DNA of 64,000 nucleotides from Delphinus delphis (GCF_949987515.2 NC_082684.1:50186006-50250005), one strand, 5' to 3'. Shown: positions 38,916 to 50,800, counted from the stretch's first letter. Made by a program: numbers and translations. The notes: generated from the sequence alone by a model not told the origin.

Positions 38916-39566
38916 TTTTTTTTGGAGTATAATTGCTTTACAATGTTGTGTTAGTTTCTGCTGTGCAACAAAGTGAATCAGCTATATGCATACATATATC
39001 CCCTCCCTCTTGGACCTCCCTGCCATCCACCGCCCCCATCCCACCCATCTGGGTCATCACAGAGCACCGAGCTGAGCTCCCTGTACTATACCACAGATTT
39101 CCACTAGCTAGCTGTTTTACACATGGTAGTGTATTTATGTCAAACCTAATCTCTCAGTTCATCTCACCCTCCCCTTCCCCTGCTGTGTCTACACGTCCAA
39201 TTCTCTACATCTGCATCTCTATTGCTGCCCTGGAAATAGGTTCATCTGTACTATTTTTCTAGATTCCACATATATGCGTTGATATACGATATTTGTTTTT
39301 CTCTTTCTGACTTACTTCACTCTATGACAGACTCAGGGTCCATCCACATCTCTACAGATGACCCAATTTTGTTCCTTTTTATGGCTGAGTAATATTCCAT
39401 TGTATATATGTAACACATCTACTTTATTCATCTGTTGATGGACATTTAGGTTGTTTCCATGACCTGGCTGTTGTAAATAGTGCTGGAGTGAACATTGGGG
39501 TACATGTGTCTTTTTGAATAATGGTTTTCTCAGGTATATGCCCAGTAGTGGTATTGCCAGGGCTAT
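38916..39566 (-). mobile_element. L1 3' end, 5'-truncated (antisense)
   Basis: Young L1 3' UTR and the very end of ORF2 in reverse, stopping after 'tatgcccagtagtggtattg'. It follows a (ta)n run at 38882-38912 and is followed by another 'ctatatattttttt', a likely TA-rich target-site duplication. Confidence 0.88.
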
Positions 39567-40333
39567 ATATTTTTTTAAAGAGTATTTTTTTAAGCTTAAA
39601 TATTCAACCATAGTGAAATGGTTAAATAAATCTGTTTACATAATTTGAAATTATTTTATATTACAGCAAAAAACATAAGCTTTACCATCTTGACCATTTT
39701 TAAGCAAATGGCTCAGTAGTGTTAAGTATATTTACACTGTTGTGAAAGAGATCTCCAGAAAGTTTTCATCTTGCAGAGCTGAAATTTCACATCCATTAAA
39801 CAACTGTTCCTCTTTGAACCCTCCCCCCAGCGCCTGGTAACCGCAATGTACTTTCCATGTTTTTAAATTTGACTGCTTTAAATACCTCATATAGTATTTG
39901 CCCTTTTCTGAGTGGCTTGTTCTGAGTGGCGTAATGTCCTCAAGGTTTATCCATGTTGTAGCATGTTACAGGATTTCCTTTCTTTTTTAAGGCTACATGG
40001 TATTCCATTGTATGTGTATACCACATCTGATTTCTCAATTTCTCTGTTGATGAACATTTGAGTTGCTTCTTGACTATTGTGAATAGTGCTGCTAGGAATA
40101 TATATATTCATAGTGCCCACTTACATGGGCATGCAAATATTTCTTTGAGATCCTCTTTCAGTTCTTTTGAATATATACCTAAAAATAGGATTACTGGATT
40201 GTATGGTAGTTCTATTTTTGATTTTTTGAGGAACTGCCAGACTGTTTTCCATAGTGGTTGCACCATTTTATAATACCACCAACAGTGTATCAGTGTTCCA
40301 ACTTCTCCACATCCCTAACACTTGTTCTCTTTA

Positions 40334-40541
40334 TTTTTTTTTTTTTTTTGCGGTACGCGGACCTCTCACTGTTGTGGCCTCTCCCGTTGTGGAGCACAGG
40401 CTCCGGACGCTCATGCTCAGCGGCCATGGCTCACAGGCCCAGCCGCTCCGCGGCATGTGGGATCTTCCTGGACCGGGGCATGAACCCGTGTCCCCTGCAT
40501 CGGCAGGCAGACTCTCAACCACTGCGCCACCAGGGAAGCCC
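40334..40541 (-). mobile_element. Young cetacean CHR SINE (antisense)
   Basis: T-run then 'gcggtacgcggacctctcac' to 'gcgccaccagggaagccc'. Near consensus. Short ctcttt-type flanking repeats. Confidence 0.95.
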
Positions 40542-41696
40542 TCTCTTTTTTTTTTGATAGTAGCTTTCCTAATGGGTGTATCTCATTGTGGTTTTGATTT
40601 GCACTTCTCTGATGATCAGTAATGTTGAGCATCTTTTTATGTATTTGTTAGCCATTTGTATACCCTCTTTGGAGAAATGTCTTTTTACATCCTTCGCTTA
40701 TTTTTTAATCAGGTTATTTGTTGTTGAGTTGTAGTAATTCTTTACGTATTCTGGATATTAACCCATTATCAGATACATGGTTTGCGAATATTTTCTCCCA
40801 TTTCATAGGGTGCCTTTTCACTCTGTGTCCTTCGATGAACAAAAATTTTTAAGTTCGATGTAGTCCCATTTATCTATTTTTGCTTTTGTTGCCTGTGCTT
40901 TTGGTGTCATATCCAATAAATCATTGCCAAATCCAGTGTCATGAAGCTTTCCGTCTTTGTTTTCTTCTAGGAGTTTTATAATTTTGAGTCTTACATTTAG
41001 ACCTTTAATCCATTTTGAGTTAAATTTTGTTTATAGTGTAAGATGAAGATCTAACTTCATTCTCTTGTGTGAGGATATTCAGTTTTCCCAACACTTTTTG
41101 TTGAAATGTCTGTCTTTTCTTCATTGAATGGTCTCGACACCCTTGTTGAAAATGATATATATGTGGGTTTATTTCTGGGCTCTGTGTTCTGTTTCATTGG
41201 TCTGTATGTCTGTCTGTAAGCCAGTAGCACACCATTTTGATTACTGTAGCTTTGTATTATGTTTTGAAATCAGGAGGTGTGCGTCCCCCAACTTTATTCC
41301 TCTTTTCAAAATGGCTTTAACTGTTTGGGTTCCCTTGAAATTCCATATGAATTTTAGGATGATTTTTTTCTATTTCTAAAAAAATGCCATTGGGATTTTG
41401 ATAGAGATTGTGTTGAGTCTATAGATTACTTTGGATAGTATGGACATGTTAACAATATTAAGTCTTTTAATCTGTGAACCTGGGCTATCTTTCTGTTATT
41501 TGTTTCTTTTTAAATTTCTTTCAGCAATGTTTTGTAGTTTTCAGTGTAAAAGTCTTTTACCTCTTCAGTTGAGTTCATTTCTAATTATTTTTTTTATCCT
41601 ATTGTAAATGGAATTGTTTTCTTAATGTCCTTTCTGATTATTCATTGTTAGTGTATAGAAATGCAACTGATTTTTTTGCACTGATTTTGTATTTTA

Positions 41697-42633
41697 CAAT
41701 TGACCCTTGAACAATGCAGGGATTAGGGACACCGACACCCTGTGCAATCAGAAATCCAAGTATAACTTTCAGCTCCCCCAGAAGCTAACTACTAATGGCC
41801 TACTGTTGACCAGAAGCCTTACTAATAACATAAACAGTTGATTAACACATATTTATATGTTATGTGTATTATATACTGTATCCTTAAAGTAAGCTAGAGA
41901 AAAGAAAATGTTATTAAGAAAATCATAAGGTACTGTACACCTGAAACTATCACAACATTGGTAATCAGCTATACTCCAATATAAAATAAAATTAAAAAAT
42001 TAAAAATAAAATGTACATTCTGATAGAAAATCATAAGGAAAAGAAAATATAGTATTGTACCATATTTATCTATACTATAAGTTTACATCATCTGTTTACA
42101 AGATGAATTGTCATCCATAATGACATCAATATTCTCTTTTGTGGTACAAAACACTGCAGATGTTTTATGTATTTCTAACCCTAGACATAAAAAATGAAAA
42201 GATAATGTGAGAAAGAGTTTCATCTTTATTTACAGGTATAACAATTCATGCATTGATAGTGAAGAAACAGCAATAAGATTGCTTTATGGTAGCCTAGTGT
42301 AATCAATACAGTTGCTTCATAGTAGCCTAGCCTATACACTGATGAGTGAATCATAAAATTTTTATAGCAGACAGTATTAAGGTTATGTAATACAGTCTTA
42401 AAAACATTGTTACATTTTTAAATAAAAAACACTTACCTGTGATAATAAGCTGATATGTACTTTCTCCATTTATGAGGGAGAGAGGCACAGGGTACAGTAG
42501 TGTAATTCTTTGAAAGCAAAGTTATAAAATAGTAAGAAAACTAACACATTGTTAATTTTATGTTAAGTATCACTTATGCCTATGTAAGTAGACCCACATA
42601 GTTCAACAACCTGTGTTGTTCGGGGGTCAACTG
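41697..42633. mobile_element. TIR DNA transposon (TcMar/Tigger-like MITE), non-coding
   Basis: Terminal inverted repeats: left 'caattgacccttgaacaa', right 'ttgttcgggggtcaactg', which pair at about 15 of 18 positions. A TA dinucleotide flanks each end (41695-41696, 42634-42635), and the split L1M closes up exactly when the element is removed. About 840 bp without its own insert. I see no transposase frame. I recognise the repeat but not its exact family name. Confidence 0.82.
41931..42024 (+). mobile_element. 94-bp L1 3' tail inserted in the DNA transposon
   Basis: 'ctgtacacctgaaactatca', 'ctatactccaatataaaata' plus an A-rich tail is an L1 3' end in sense. It is flanked by the exact 14-bp target-site duplication agaaaatcataagg at 41917-41930 and 42025-42038. 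Confidence 0.9.
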
Positions 42634-42784
42634 TACAGTTTTGCTGAATTTGTTTATTAGTTCTAACAGGTTTTTTGGTGGAATCTTTAGAGTTTTCTAC
42701 ATAATAAGATATGTCATCTGCAAACATAATTTTACTTACTCCTTTCCAATTTGGATGCCTTTTAAATGATTTTTACTTCTGATG

Positions 42785-43385
42785 AAGTAATATTTGAAGA
42801 AAGAAATGGATATAGTGAGGGAGCAGGTCAAATGGATACCTAAGAGAACAGCATTCCAGGCACTGGGAACAGCAAGGATAAAAGCTTTAAAGCAGGAGTG
42901 TGTCTGGCATGCTTGAAAATAAAAAGCGCAGTGTTTCTAAACTGAACCAGAAGGGTGGCAGAAGATAAGATCAAAGAGGAAGTAGAAGGCCAGATCAGAT
43001 ATGGCCTTTTCAGCCATCGAAAGGACCTTGGATTTTATTCTGAGCAAGACGGCAAACCTTTGAGAGTTGTGAGCAACAGAGTGTAGTATCTTACCTTAGT
43101 ATCAGAACGATTGCTCTGGTTGCTGTGTTAAAAACAGGTTCAGGGCTTTCCTGGTGGCGCAGTGGTTGAGAGTCCGCCTGCCGATGCAGGGGACGCGGGT
43201 TTGTGCCCCGATCCGGGAGGATCCCGCATGCCGCGGAGCGGCTGGGCCCGTGAGCCATGGCCGCTGAGCCTGCGCGTCCGGAGCCTGTGCTCCACAACGG
43301 GAGAGGCCACAGCAGTGAGAGGCCCGCGTACCGCAAAACAAACAAACAAACAAACAAACAAAAAACAGATTCAACGTAGTGTACG
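42785..43385 (-). repeat. L2 LINE (antisense), carrying a CHR SINE
   Basis: 'cattccaggcactgggaaca', 'atatggccttttcagccatc' and 'ggattttattctgagcaaga' with 'gattgctctggttgctgtgt': antisense L2 blocks in order, interrupted at 43143 by a SINE. Confidence 0.7.
43143..43361 (+). mobile_element. Young cetacean CHR SINE (sense)
   Basis: Starts 'gggctttcctggtggcgcag', ends 'cccgcgtaccgc' followed by a (caaa)n tail. Target-site duplication aaaacagRttca at 43131-43142 and 43362-43373. Confidence 0.96.
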
Positions 43386-43518
43386 GAGTGGGAGGGAGAA
43401 AATAGGGGAAGTTGATATCAAGGTCTAAAGCAGGAATATCATGACCATAATTCATGCTAGAGTTCAAGTGGCTTAGACCAAGGTGGCAGCAAAGGTGTTG
43501 AGAAATGAAGAGTCTGGA

Positions 43519-43566
43519 TATACTGTCATCCCTTGGTATCCATGGGGAACTGGTTCCAGGACCCCC
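43519..43566 (+). repeat. Tigger/MER2-like terminal fragment
   Basis: 'tgtcatcccttggtatccat' and 'ggttccaggaccccc' are typical of a TcMar-Tigger-type terminus. Only about 48 bp remain. Confidence 0.55.
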
Positions 43567-43849
43567 TTAATTTTATGTAATAGTTAATAATAGTTAAAAA
43601 GTACTTTCTAGCTGTCCTAAGGAGTTTGTTTTGTATTCCTCATAATATAAGCAACAACATATAGCTTTACTCAGTTCTCCATTTTCAGAATTGACATGTT
43701 AAAAGCTATAGTATAAAATAATTGATTAGATTTCTCTTTTTAATTGCTCAATAGCCAGTTACCTTATCTAAATTTACTATTGCTGGAAAAAAAAAACACA
43801 AAGTGATGGATTTAAATTTTTCTAATCTTCTGAAATACACCAGGGCAGT

Positions 43850-44005
43850 AGAAGTGATAATAACAACAGACACGTATGTGGTACTTATATATATCTTAGA
43901 AATATTAACTTAATTCTCAAAGTAATTCTCTGTGATTTTATTATATCCTCATTTGTAGATGAGGAAACTGAGACACAAAGCAGTTGAGTGTTTTGGAATT
44001 AAGTA
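43850..44005 (+). repeat. MIR SINE (sense)
   Basis: 'ttaattctcaaagtaattct' and 'tgtagatgaggaaactgaga' with 'cacaaagcagttgagtg': MIR core order. Confidence 0.8.
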
Positions 44006-44639
44006 AGGAATAATGAAATGCTAAAACCTGGAGAAATGGCCAAGGTATTGAGGCAGGCTTAAATCTTGAGGAAACTGTTTACAACCAAATAAAATTGTGA
44101 TTTGCCTTTTAGATCCTTCACATAGGGCATAAAGGATAGGAGACAAAGTCTAAGACCCATCCTAGGTGAAAAGTCACTACCCTACAAAAAGCTGGACCAC
44201 CCCCAGAGGCCTTTTACGTGGGAAAACTAGGAATAAATTAGCCCATCCCCCAACCAGGGACTACAAAAAGTAATGCTTGTCTTGAATTGCAGTCACGCTA
44301 TTTGTTTGGCTTTAAAAACATTGGCTTTTTAGTAGCAAATATCTCCTAGGGTAGCACATCCAACCATCTAGCAGAAGCTAATGTAATCTCTCACCTTTAA
44401 CTCGCGCTTCAAAGAACTCACATATATAAAATTCTAAGCAATAAGAGCTCGGAGTCAAAAATTGCAGAAGACAGCAGGTGCCTTGAGTAAGAGTCAGCAG
44501 AAACAACAACAGAACAGAATCATGAAGACATCAGATTTTGGAATTACATACTCTATATATGACAAAATTAGATAAATAAAAGAGTGATTTGAAGCTATGA
44601 GTGAAAGGTAATAAACGAAAGAAGCAGATTTGAAATATC
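44006..44639. other. Intron, nothing recognised
   Basis: No gene or repeat that I can name. Confidence 0.35.
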
Positions 44640-45254
44640 TATGCAGATTGGCCTTCTAGGTATGAAAAATAATTATAGATTAAAAATTCAGTAGATATAG
44701 CAAGTTAAATGTTGTTAACTTGGGCAAAGCCAATATTTGAAGAATTTACGTTGAAAAATTTTCCAAAACTGATAGAAAATACCAGATATTTAAGAATTCC
44801 AGCCAGAATTAATAAAAAGAAATGTGCATGTGCATATGTCATAGTGAAACAGCAGAATACTACAGACAGAAGACCTTGAAATCAAGTAGAGAAGGATGAC
44901 ATTACAGAGAAGGACTATTAAGACTAACAGTGATTTAAAAAGCCATGAAGGAAGAAGGCAGTGGATATCTTCAAAGAGTTGAAAGAGGACTATCAATGAA
45001 AATATTTTTCAATAATGAAGGCAAAGTAAAGGCATTTTCAGACAGAAACCAGTGTTTTTGGCACAAGTAGACCCTCACTAAGGAAATTCTAAAAGATAAA
45101 CATTAAACAGAGGGAATATGATCCCAATTGGTAAGTCTAAAATGCAAAAAGGAAGGAAGAGCAAAGAAAATGATATATTGGGTTGGCCAAAAAAAGTGCC
45201 TTTGGTTTTTAAATTAAAAAAAAAAAAAAGCCACGTTTTTCATTTTCACCAAGA

Positions 45255-46127
45255 ACTTTATTGAACAACGTATTCACCCTTTTGTTCCACTACCTTCTGC
45301 CACTTTTCAGGCAACTTCATAATTCCATCTTCCCAAAACTTTTATCTTTTTGAGTAAAGAACTATTACAGGTGCCTTTTACAGTCTTCCAGAGAGCTGAC
45401 ATTTTTTCCAGAGAATTTTGTGAAGACCGAAATAAATGGAAATACAAAGGTGCAATGTCTGGTGAGTATGGTGGTTGAATCAGAACTTCCCAGCCAAGCT
45501 GTAACAGTTTTTGCCTGGTCATCAAAAGACATGCGGTCTTGCGTTATCCTGATGGAAGATTGTGTGTTTTCTGTTGACTAATTCTGGACGCCTTTTGTCA
45601 CGTGGTCTAATGGGGAGCAGTACTCGTTGGAATTAATCATTTGGTTTTCTGGAAGGAGCTCATAATAGAGGACTCCCTTCCAATCCCACCATATACACAA
45701 CATCACCTTCTTTGGATGAAGACCAGCCATTAGTGTGGTTGGTGGTGGTTCATTTTGCTTGCCTCACGATCTTTTCCGTTCCACATGGTTGTACAGTATC
45801 CACTTTTCATTGCGCATCACAATTTGTTTTAAAAATGGAACGTTTTATTTATGTTTCAGTAGAGAATCTCATGTGGAAATATAGTCAACAGGGTTTTTTT
45901 TGCTTAACTTATGTGGAACCCAAACATAAAAGAGATTAACATAACCAACCAGGTGCTAATGATTTTCAACAATTGATTTGGATATTTTGAGTATGTCAGC
46001 TGTCTCCCATGTGGTATAACATTGATCTCAATTAATGTCTTGATTTGATTGCTGTCACCCTCAGTTGGTCTACCCGACGGTGGAGCATTCTCCAGCTCTC
46101 CAGCACTAAACTTCATAAACCAGTTTT
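45255..46127 (-). pseudogene. Mariner transposase, C-terminal part (broken)
   Basis: Reverse-strand pieces read WFMKFSAGELENAPPSGRPT (near 46080), a DNA-binding/linker part; then KQIVMRNEKWILYNHV; then [10 protein letters not shown]; then [15 protein letters not shown] and PPYSPDIAP. Mariners use a DD34D triad. The first position, normally the Asp of a TGDEKW-type motif, is AAT (Asn) at 45809-45811; the Asp of HQDNA and of YSPDIAP remain. A one-base loss just after HQDNARPHV shifts frame (near 45530), and there are stops elsewhere. The N-terminal coding part lies at about 50207-50435, cut off by the L1. Inactive. Confidence 0.9.
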
Positions 46128-46997
46128 TTTTTTTTAACATCTTTATTGGAGTATAATTGCTTTACAATGGTGTGTTAGCTTCTGCTTTATAACAGAGTGA
46201 ATCAGCTATACATATACATACGTTTCCCCATATCTCCTCCCTCTTGCGTCTCCCTCCCACCCTCCCTATCCCACCCCTCTAGGTGGTCACAAAGCACCGA
46301 GCTGATCTCCCAGTGCTCTGCGGCTGCGTCCCAAGAGCTATCTATTTTACCTTTGGTAGTATATATAAGTCCATATCACTCTCTCACTTTGTCCCAGCAT
46401 ACCCTTCCCCTTCCCCGTGTCTTCAAGTCCATTCTCTACGTCTGCCTCTTTATTCCTGTCCTGCCCCTAGGTCCTTCAGAACCATTTTTTTTTTTTTTAG
46501 ATTCCATATATATGTGTTAGCATACGGTGTTTCTTTTTCTCTTTCTGACTTACTTCACTCTGCATGACAGACTCTAGGTCCATCCACAACACTACAAATA
46601 ACTCAATTTCATTTCTTTCTATGGCTGAGTAATATTTCATTGTCTATATGTGCCACATCTTATTTATCCATTCATCTGTCGATGGACACATAGGTTGCTT
46701 CCATGTTCTGGCTATTGTATAGAGAGCTGCAATGAACATTGTGGTACATGACTCTTTTTGAATTATGGTTTTCTCAGGATATACGCCCAGTAGTGGGATT
46801 TCTGGGTCGTATGGTAGTTCAATTTTTAGTTTTTTAAGGAATCTCCATACTGTTCTCCATAGTGGCTCTATGAATTTACATTCCCACAAACAGTGCAAGA
46901 GGGTTCCCTTTTCTCCACACTCTCTCCAGCATTTATTGTTTGTACATTTTTTGATGATGGCCATTCTGACTGGTGTGAGGTGATATCTCATTGTAGT

Positions 46998-47354
46998 ATT
47001 TTGTGTTTTTTTTTAATTTATATTTATTTTTGGCTGCATTGGGTCTTCATTGCTGCGCACGGGCCCTCCCTAGTTGTGGTGAGCGGGGGCTACTCTTCGC
47101 TGCGGTGCAAAGGCCTCTCTCACTGCAGTGGCTTCTCTTGTTGCGGAGCACAGGCTCCAGGCGTGTGGACCTCAGCAGTTGCGGCACATGGGCTCAGTAG
47201 TTGTGGCTCGCGGGCTCCAGAGCACAGGCTCAGCAGTTGTGGCACACGGGCCCCGCTGCTCTGCGGCATGTGGGATCCTCCCGGACCAGGGCTCAAACCC
47301 ATGTCCCCTGCATTGGCAGGCGGACACCCAACCACGGTACTACCAGGGAAGCCC
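46998..47354 (-). mobile_element. Older CHR SINE in the nested L1 (antisense)
   Basis: 'tttttggctgcattgggtct' to 'ctaccagggaagccc'-type end. Target-site duplication ctcattgtagt at 46987-46997 and 47355-47365. Innermost layer of the nest. Confidence 0.95.
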
Positions 47355-49432
47355 CTCATTGTAGTTTCGATTTGCATTTCTCTTAAGTATTAGTGATGTT
47401 GAGCATCCTTTCCTGTGTTTGTTGGCAATCTCTATATCCTCTTTGGAGAAATTTAGCTCTTCTGCCCATTTTTGGACTGGGTTGTTTGTTTTTGTGACAC
47501 TGAGCTGTATGAGCTGCGTGTATATTTTGGAGGTTAATTCTTTGTCAGTTGCTTCGTTTGCAAATATTTTCTCCCATTCTGAGGGTTGTCTTTTCGTCTT
47601 GTTTATGGTTTACTGTGCAAAAGCTTTGAAGTTTCATTAGGTCATTTGTTTGTTTTTGTTTTTATTTCCCTTACTCTAGGAGGTGGGTCAAAAAGGATCT
47701 TGCTGTGATTTATATCATAGAGTGTTCTGCCTATGTTTTCCTCTAAGAGTTTGATAGTGTCTGGCCTTACATTTAGGTCTTTAATCCATTTGGAGTTTCT
47801 TTTTATGTATGGTGTTAAGGAGGGTTCTAATTTTATTCTTTTACATGTAGCTGTCCAGTTTTCCCAGCCCCATTTATTGAAGAGGCGGTCTTTTCTCCAT
47901 TTTATATTCTTGCCTTCTTTATCGAAAATAAGGTGCCCAGATGTGCGTGGGTTTATCTCTGGGCTTTCTATCCTGTTCCATTGATCTATATTTCCGTTTT
48001 TGTGCCAGTACCATACTATCTTGATTACTGTAGCTTTGTAGTGTAGTCTGAAGTCTGGGAGCCTGATTCCTCCAGCTCTGTTTTTCTTTCTCAAGATTGC
48101 ATTGGCTGTTCGGGGTCTTTTGTGTTTCTATACAGATTGTGAAATTTTTTGTTCTAGTTCTGTGAAAAATGCCATTGATAGTTTGATAGGGATTGCGTTG
48201 AATCTGTAGATTGCTTTGGGTAGTATAGTCATTTTCACAATGTTGATTCTTCCAGGCCAGCACATGGTATATCTCTCTATCTGTTTATATCATTTTTAAT
48301 TTCTTTCATCAGTGTCTTATAGTTTTCTGCATACAGGTCCTTTGTCTCCTTAGGTAGATTTATTCCTAGTTATTTTATTATTTTTGTTGCAGTGGTAAAT
48401 GGGAGTGTTTCCTTCATTTCTCTTTCAGATTTTTCGTCATTAGTGTATAGGAATGCAAGAGATTCCTGTGCATTAATTTTGTATCCTGCTACTTTACCAA
48501 ATTCATTGAATAGTTCTAGTAGTTTTCTGGTAGAGTCTTTAGGATTCTCTATGTATAGTATCATCTTATCTGCAAGCAGTGACAGCTTTACTTCTTCCTT
48601 TCCAGTTTGGATTCCTTTTATTTCTTTTTCTTCTCTGATTGCTGTGGCTAAAACTTCCAAAACTATGTTGAATAATAGTGGTGAGAGCGGGCAGCCTTGT
48701 CTTGTTCCTGATCTTAGTGGATATGGTTTCAGTTTTTTACCATTGAGAACGATGTTGGCTGTGGGTTTGTCATATATGGCTTTTATTATGTTGAGGTAAG
48801 TTCCCTCTATGCCTACTTTCTGGATGATTTTTATCATAAATGGGTGTTGAATTTTGTCAAAATCTTTTTCTGCATATTGAGATGATCATATAGTTTTTCT
48901 CCTTCACTTTGTTAACATGGTTTATCACATTGATTGATTTGTGTATATTGAAGAATCCTTGCATTCCTGGGATAAACGCCACTTGATCATGGTGTATGAT
49001 CCTTTTAATGTGTTGTTGGATTCTGTTTGTGAGTATTTTGTTGAGGATTTTTACATCTATATTCATCAGTGATATTGGTCTGTAATTTTCTTTTTCTGTA
49101 GTATCTTTGTCTGGTTTTGGTATCCAGGTGATAGTGGCCTCGTAGAATGAGTTTTGGAGTGTTCCTCCCTCTGCTATATTTTGGAAGAGTTTGAGAAGAC
49201 AGGTGTTAGCTGTTCTCTAAATGTTTGATAGAATTCGCCTGTGAATCCATTTGGTCCTGGTCTTTTGTTTGTTGGAAGATTCTTAATCAGTATCAATTTC
49301 AGTGCTTGTGATTGGTCTGTTTATATTTTCTATTTCTTCCTGGTTCAGTCTCGGAAGGTTGTGTTTTTCTAAGAATTTGTCCATTTCTTCCAGGTTGTCC
49401 ATTTGATTGGCATAGAGTTGCTTGTAGTAATC

Positions 49433-50206
49433 TGTACTAGAGCCTGCTTGCGCACAGGCTTCTTGGTGGCTGCAGCAGCAGCCTTAGCGTTTCATGCCTG
49501 TGTCTGGTGTCCACACTGATAGCCGTGGCTCGCGCCTGTCTCTGGAGCTCATTTAGGTGGTGCTCTGAACCCCCTCTCCTTGCCCACCCCAAAACAATGG
49601 TCTCTTGCCTCTTAGGCAGGTCCAGATTTTTTCCCGGACTCCCTCGTGGCTAGCTGTGGCGCACTAGCCCCCTTCAGGCTATGTTCACGCAGCCAACCCT
49701 AGTCCTCTTCCTGGGATCTGACCTATGAAGCCGGAGCCTCAGCTCCCAGCCCCCGCCCCCCTAGCGGGTGAGCAGACAAGCCTCTCAGGCTGGTGAGTGC
49801 TGGTCGGCACCCATCCTCTGTGCGGGAATCTCTCCGCTTTGCCCTCTACACCCCTGTTGCTGAGATCTCCTCTGTGGCTCCAAAGTTACCCCCTTCCACC
49901 ACCCACAGTCTCCGCCCGCGAAGGGGCTTCCTAGTGTGTGGACACTTTTCCTCCTTCACAGCTCCCTCCCACTGGTGCGGGTCCTGTCCCTATCCTTTTG
50001 TCTCTGTTTATTCTTTTATCTTTTGCCCTACCCATGTAGTTGGGGTTTTCTTCCCTTTTGGGAGGTCTGAGGTCTTCTGCCAGCGTTCAGTAGGTGTTCT
50101 GTAGGAGTTGTTCCATGTAGTTGTAGATGTATTTCTGATGTATTTGTGGGGAGGGAGGTGATATCCACGTCTTACTCCTCTGCCGTCTTGAAGGCCTTCC
50201 CCGGAA
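49433..50206 (-). promoter_or_regulatory. L1 5' UTR (internal promoter region), antisense
   Basis: GC-rich and CpG-containing, unlike everything around it. L1 5' UTRs of this type hold an internal promoter; here it would point away from MAP4K5 transcription (toward lower coordinates). Activity is not shown by sequence; age and CpG decay make it unlikely to be strong. Confidence 0.6.
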
Positions 50207-50435
50207 CACAGACCACTTTTGACACATTCATTCAGTCACAGCACTGTCTTCATACACTGCACAAACCTTTTTTGTGTGTTTTGGTTGTGTTTTTACCTTT
50301 CTTGAAATAATAAAGCATGATATGCCGAAAATGTTGCTTTTTTTCTTCCAACTTCAGTATTAAAATGGCTACACAAAAATTCACCAATTTTGATGTCTTT
50401 TTGTAAATGCATGCTGATATGACAGCTGTCACATA
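50207..50435 (-). pseudogene. Mariner transposase, N-terminal part (broken)
   Basis: Reverse-strand sequence between the right terminal repeat and the L1 insertion, matching the start of a mariner transposase in position and length. It has an open stretch at 50250-50432 (with LEEKKQHFRHIMLYYFKKGK) but the residues are already degraded. It would join to 46127 if the L1 and one copy of its 14-bp duplication were removed. Confidence 0.7.
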
Positions 50436-50800
50436 CAGTCTAACAAAATTGCTTTGAATGAAGTTAGAGACAACTAAATGCTACTAGAGCCATCTTATTG
50501 AAGAAACCGAATGAACCTTTTGGCCAACACAATATATGGGTAAATCTTCAAAAAGGAAGATATACCTATATAAAATAATAATGAAAATGAAGATGATGTT
50601 TTGTGAGGTTCTAGAAAAGAAGTAAAATTCTGACCAACAGTAGCAGGTGAGTTGGGAAGAGGTAATAGAGTTAATGTATTCTAAGGTTATTGTATTATTT
50701 GAGAGGAGAATAAAGATATGAATTATGCGTAACCTTTACCAAGGAAAGTATGTGTGTTAAAATTTCTAGGGTAACTTCTGAAGAATAGTGATAGAGGTTG

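Larger units (their letters stand above)
39655..42772 (-). mobile_element. Old L1M (antisense), split by a SINE and a DNA transposon
   Basis: Antisense L1M from its 3' region ('ttaccatcttgaccattttt', 'cctggtaaccgcaatgtact') up into ORF2-derived text that breaks at 41694 ('tgattttgtatttta') and resumes at 42636 ('gttttgctgaatttgtttat'). A young CHR SINE sits at 40334-40541. Frames are fully broken. Confidence 0.8.
46128..50206 (-). mobile_element. L1 with 5' UTR joined to mid-ORF2 (antisense), in mariner
   Basis: The left end is the A-tail and 3' UTR in reverse. ORF2 continues from the C-terminus (46640-48100) through RT (48370-49066: [20 protein letters not shown]) to about 49431. There it joins directly to a GC-rich 5' UTR (49433-50206) whose far end reads, in sense, 'gccttcaagacggcagaggag', the L1 5' terminus. 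ORF1 and the ORF2 endonuclease region are missing. Likely target-site duplication: 46114-46127 and 50207-50220 (11 of 14 match, diverged). A CHR SINE sits at 46998-47354. Not coding-competent. Confidence 0.87.
45178..50532 (-). mobile_element. Mariner DNA transposon, split by an L1
   Basis: Terminal repeats 'ttgggttggccaaaaa' (45178) and, in reverse, 'ttttggccaacacaa' ending at 50532, with TA at 45176-45177 and 50533-50534. Without the L1 it is about 1.26 kb, a normal mariner length. The two ends hold the transposase on the reverse strand; the middle 46128-50206 is an inserted L1. Confidence 0.95.
44640..50800 (+). repeat. L1M/HAL1-like remnant (sense) split by a mariner
   Basis: 44640-45177 ends with 'aatgaaggcaaagtaaaggc' and 'ttttcagacagaaaccagtg', typical of the old L1/HAL1 ORF1 side. 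After the mariner, 50533-50800 continues in the same style ('atgggtaaatcttcaaaaag'). The join lies at a TA. It is the outermost layer of a four-level nest. The family assignment is moderate. Confidence 0.5.

Noticed and set aside
47642..49066. 150-155 residue reverse frames as genes
   Set aside because: ORF2 fragments of the L1 inserted in the mariner.
49440..50060. GC-rich block as a CpG island or gene promoter
   Set aside because: It is an antisense L1 5' UTR, ending at the L1 5' terminus next to mariner sequence.
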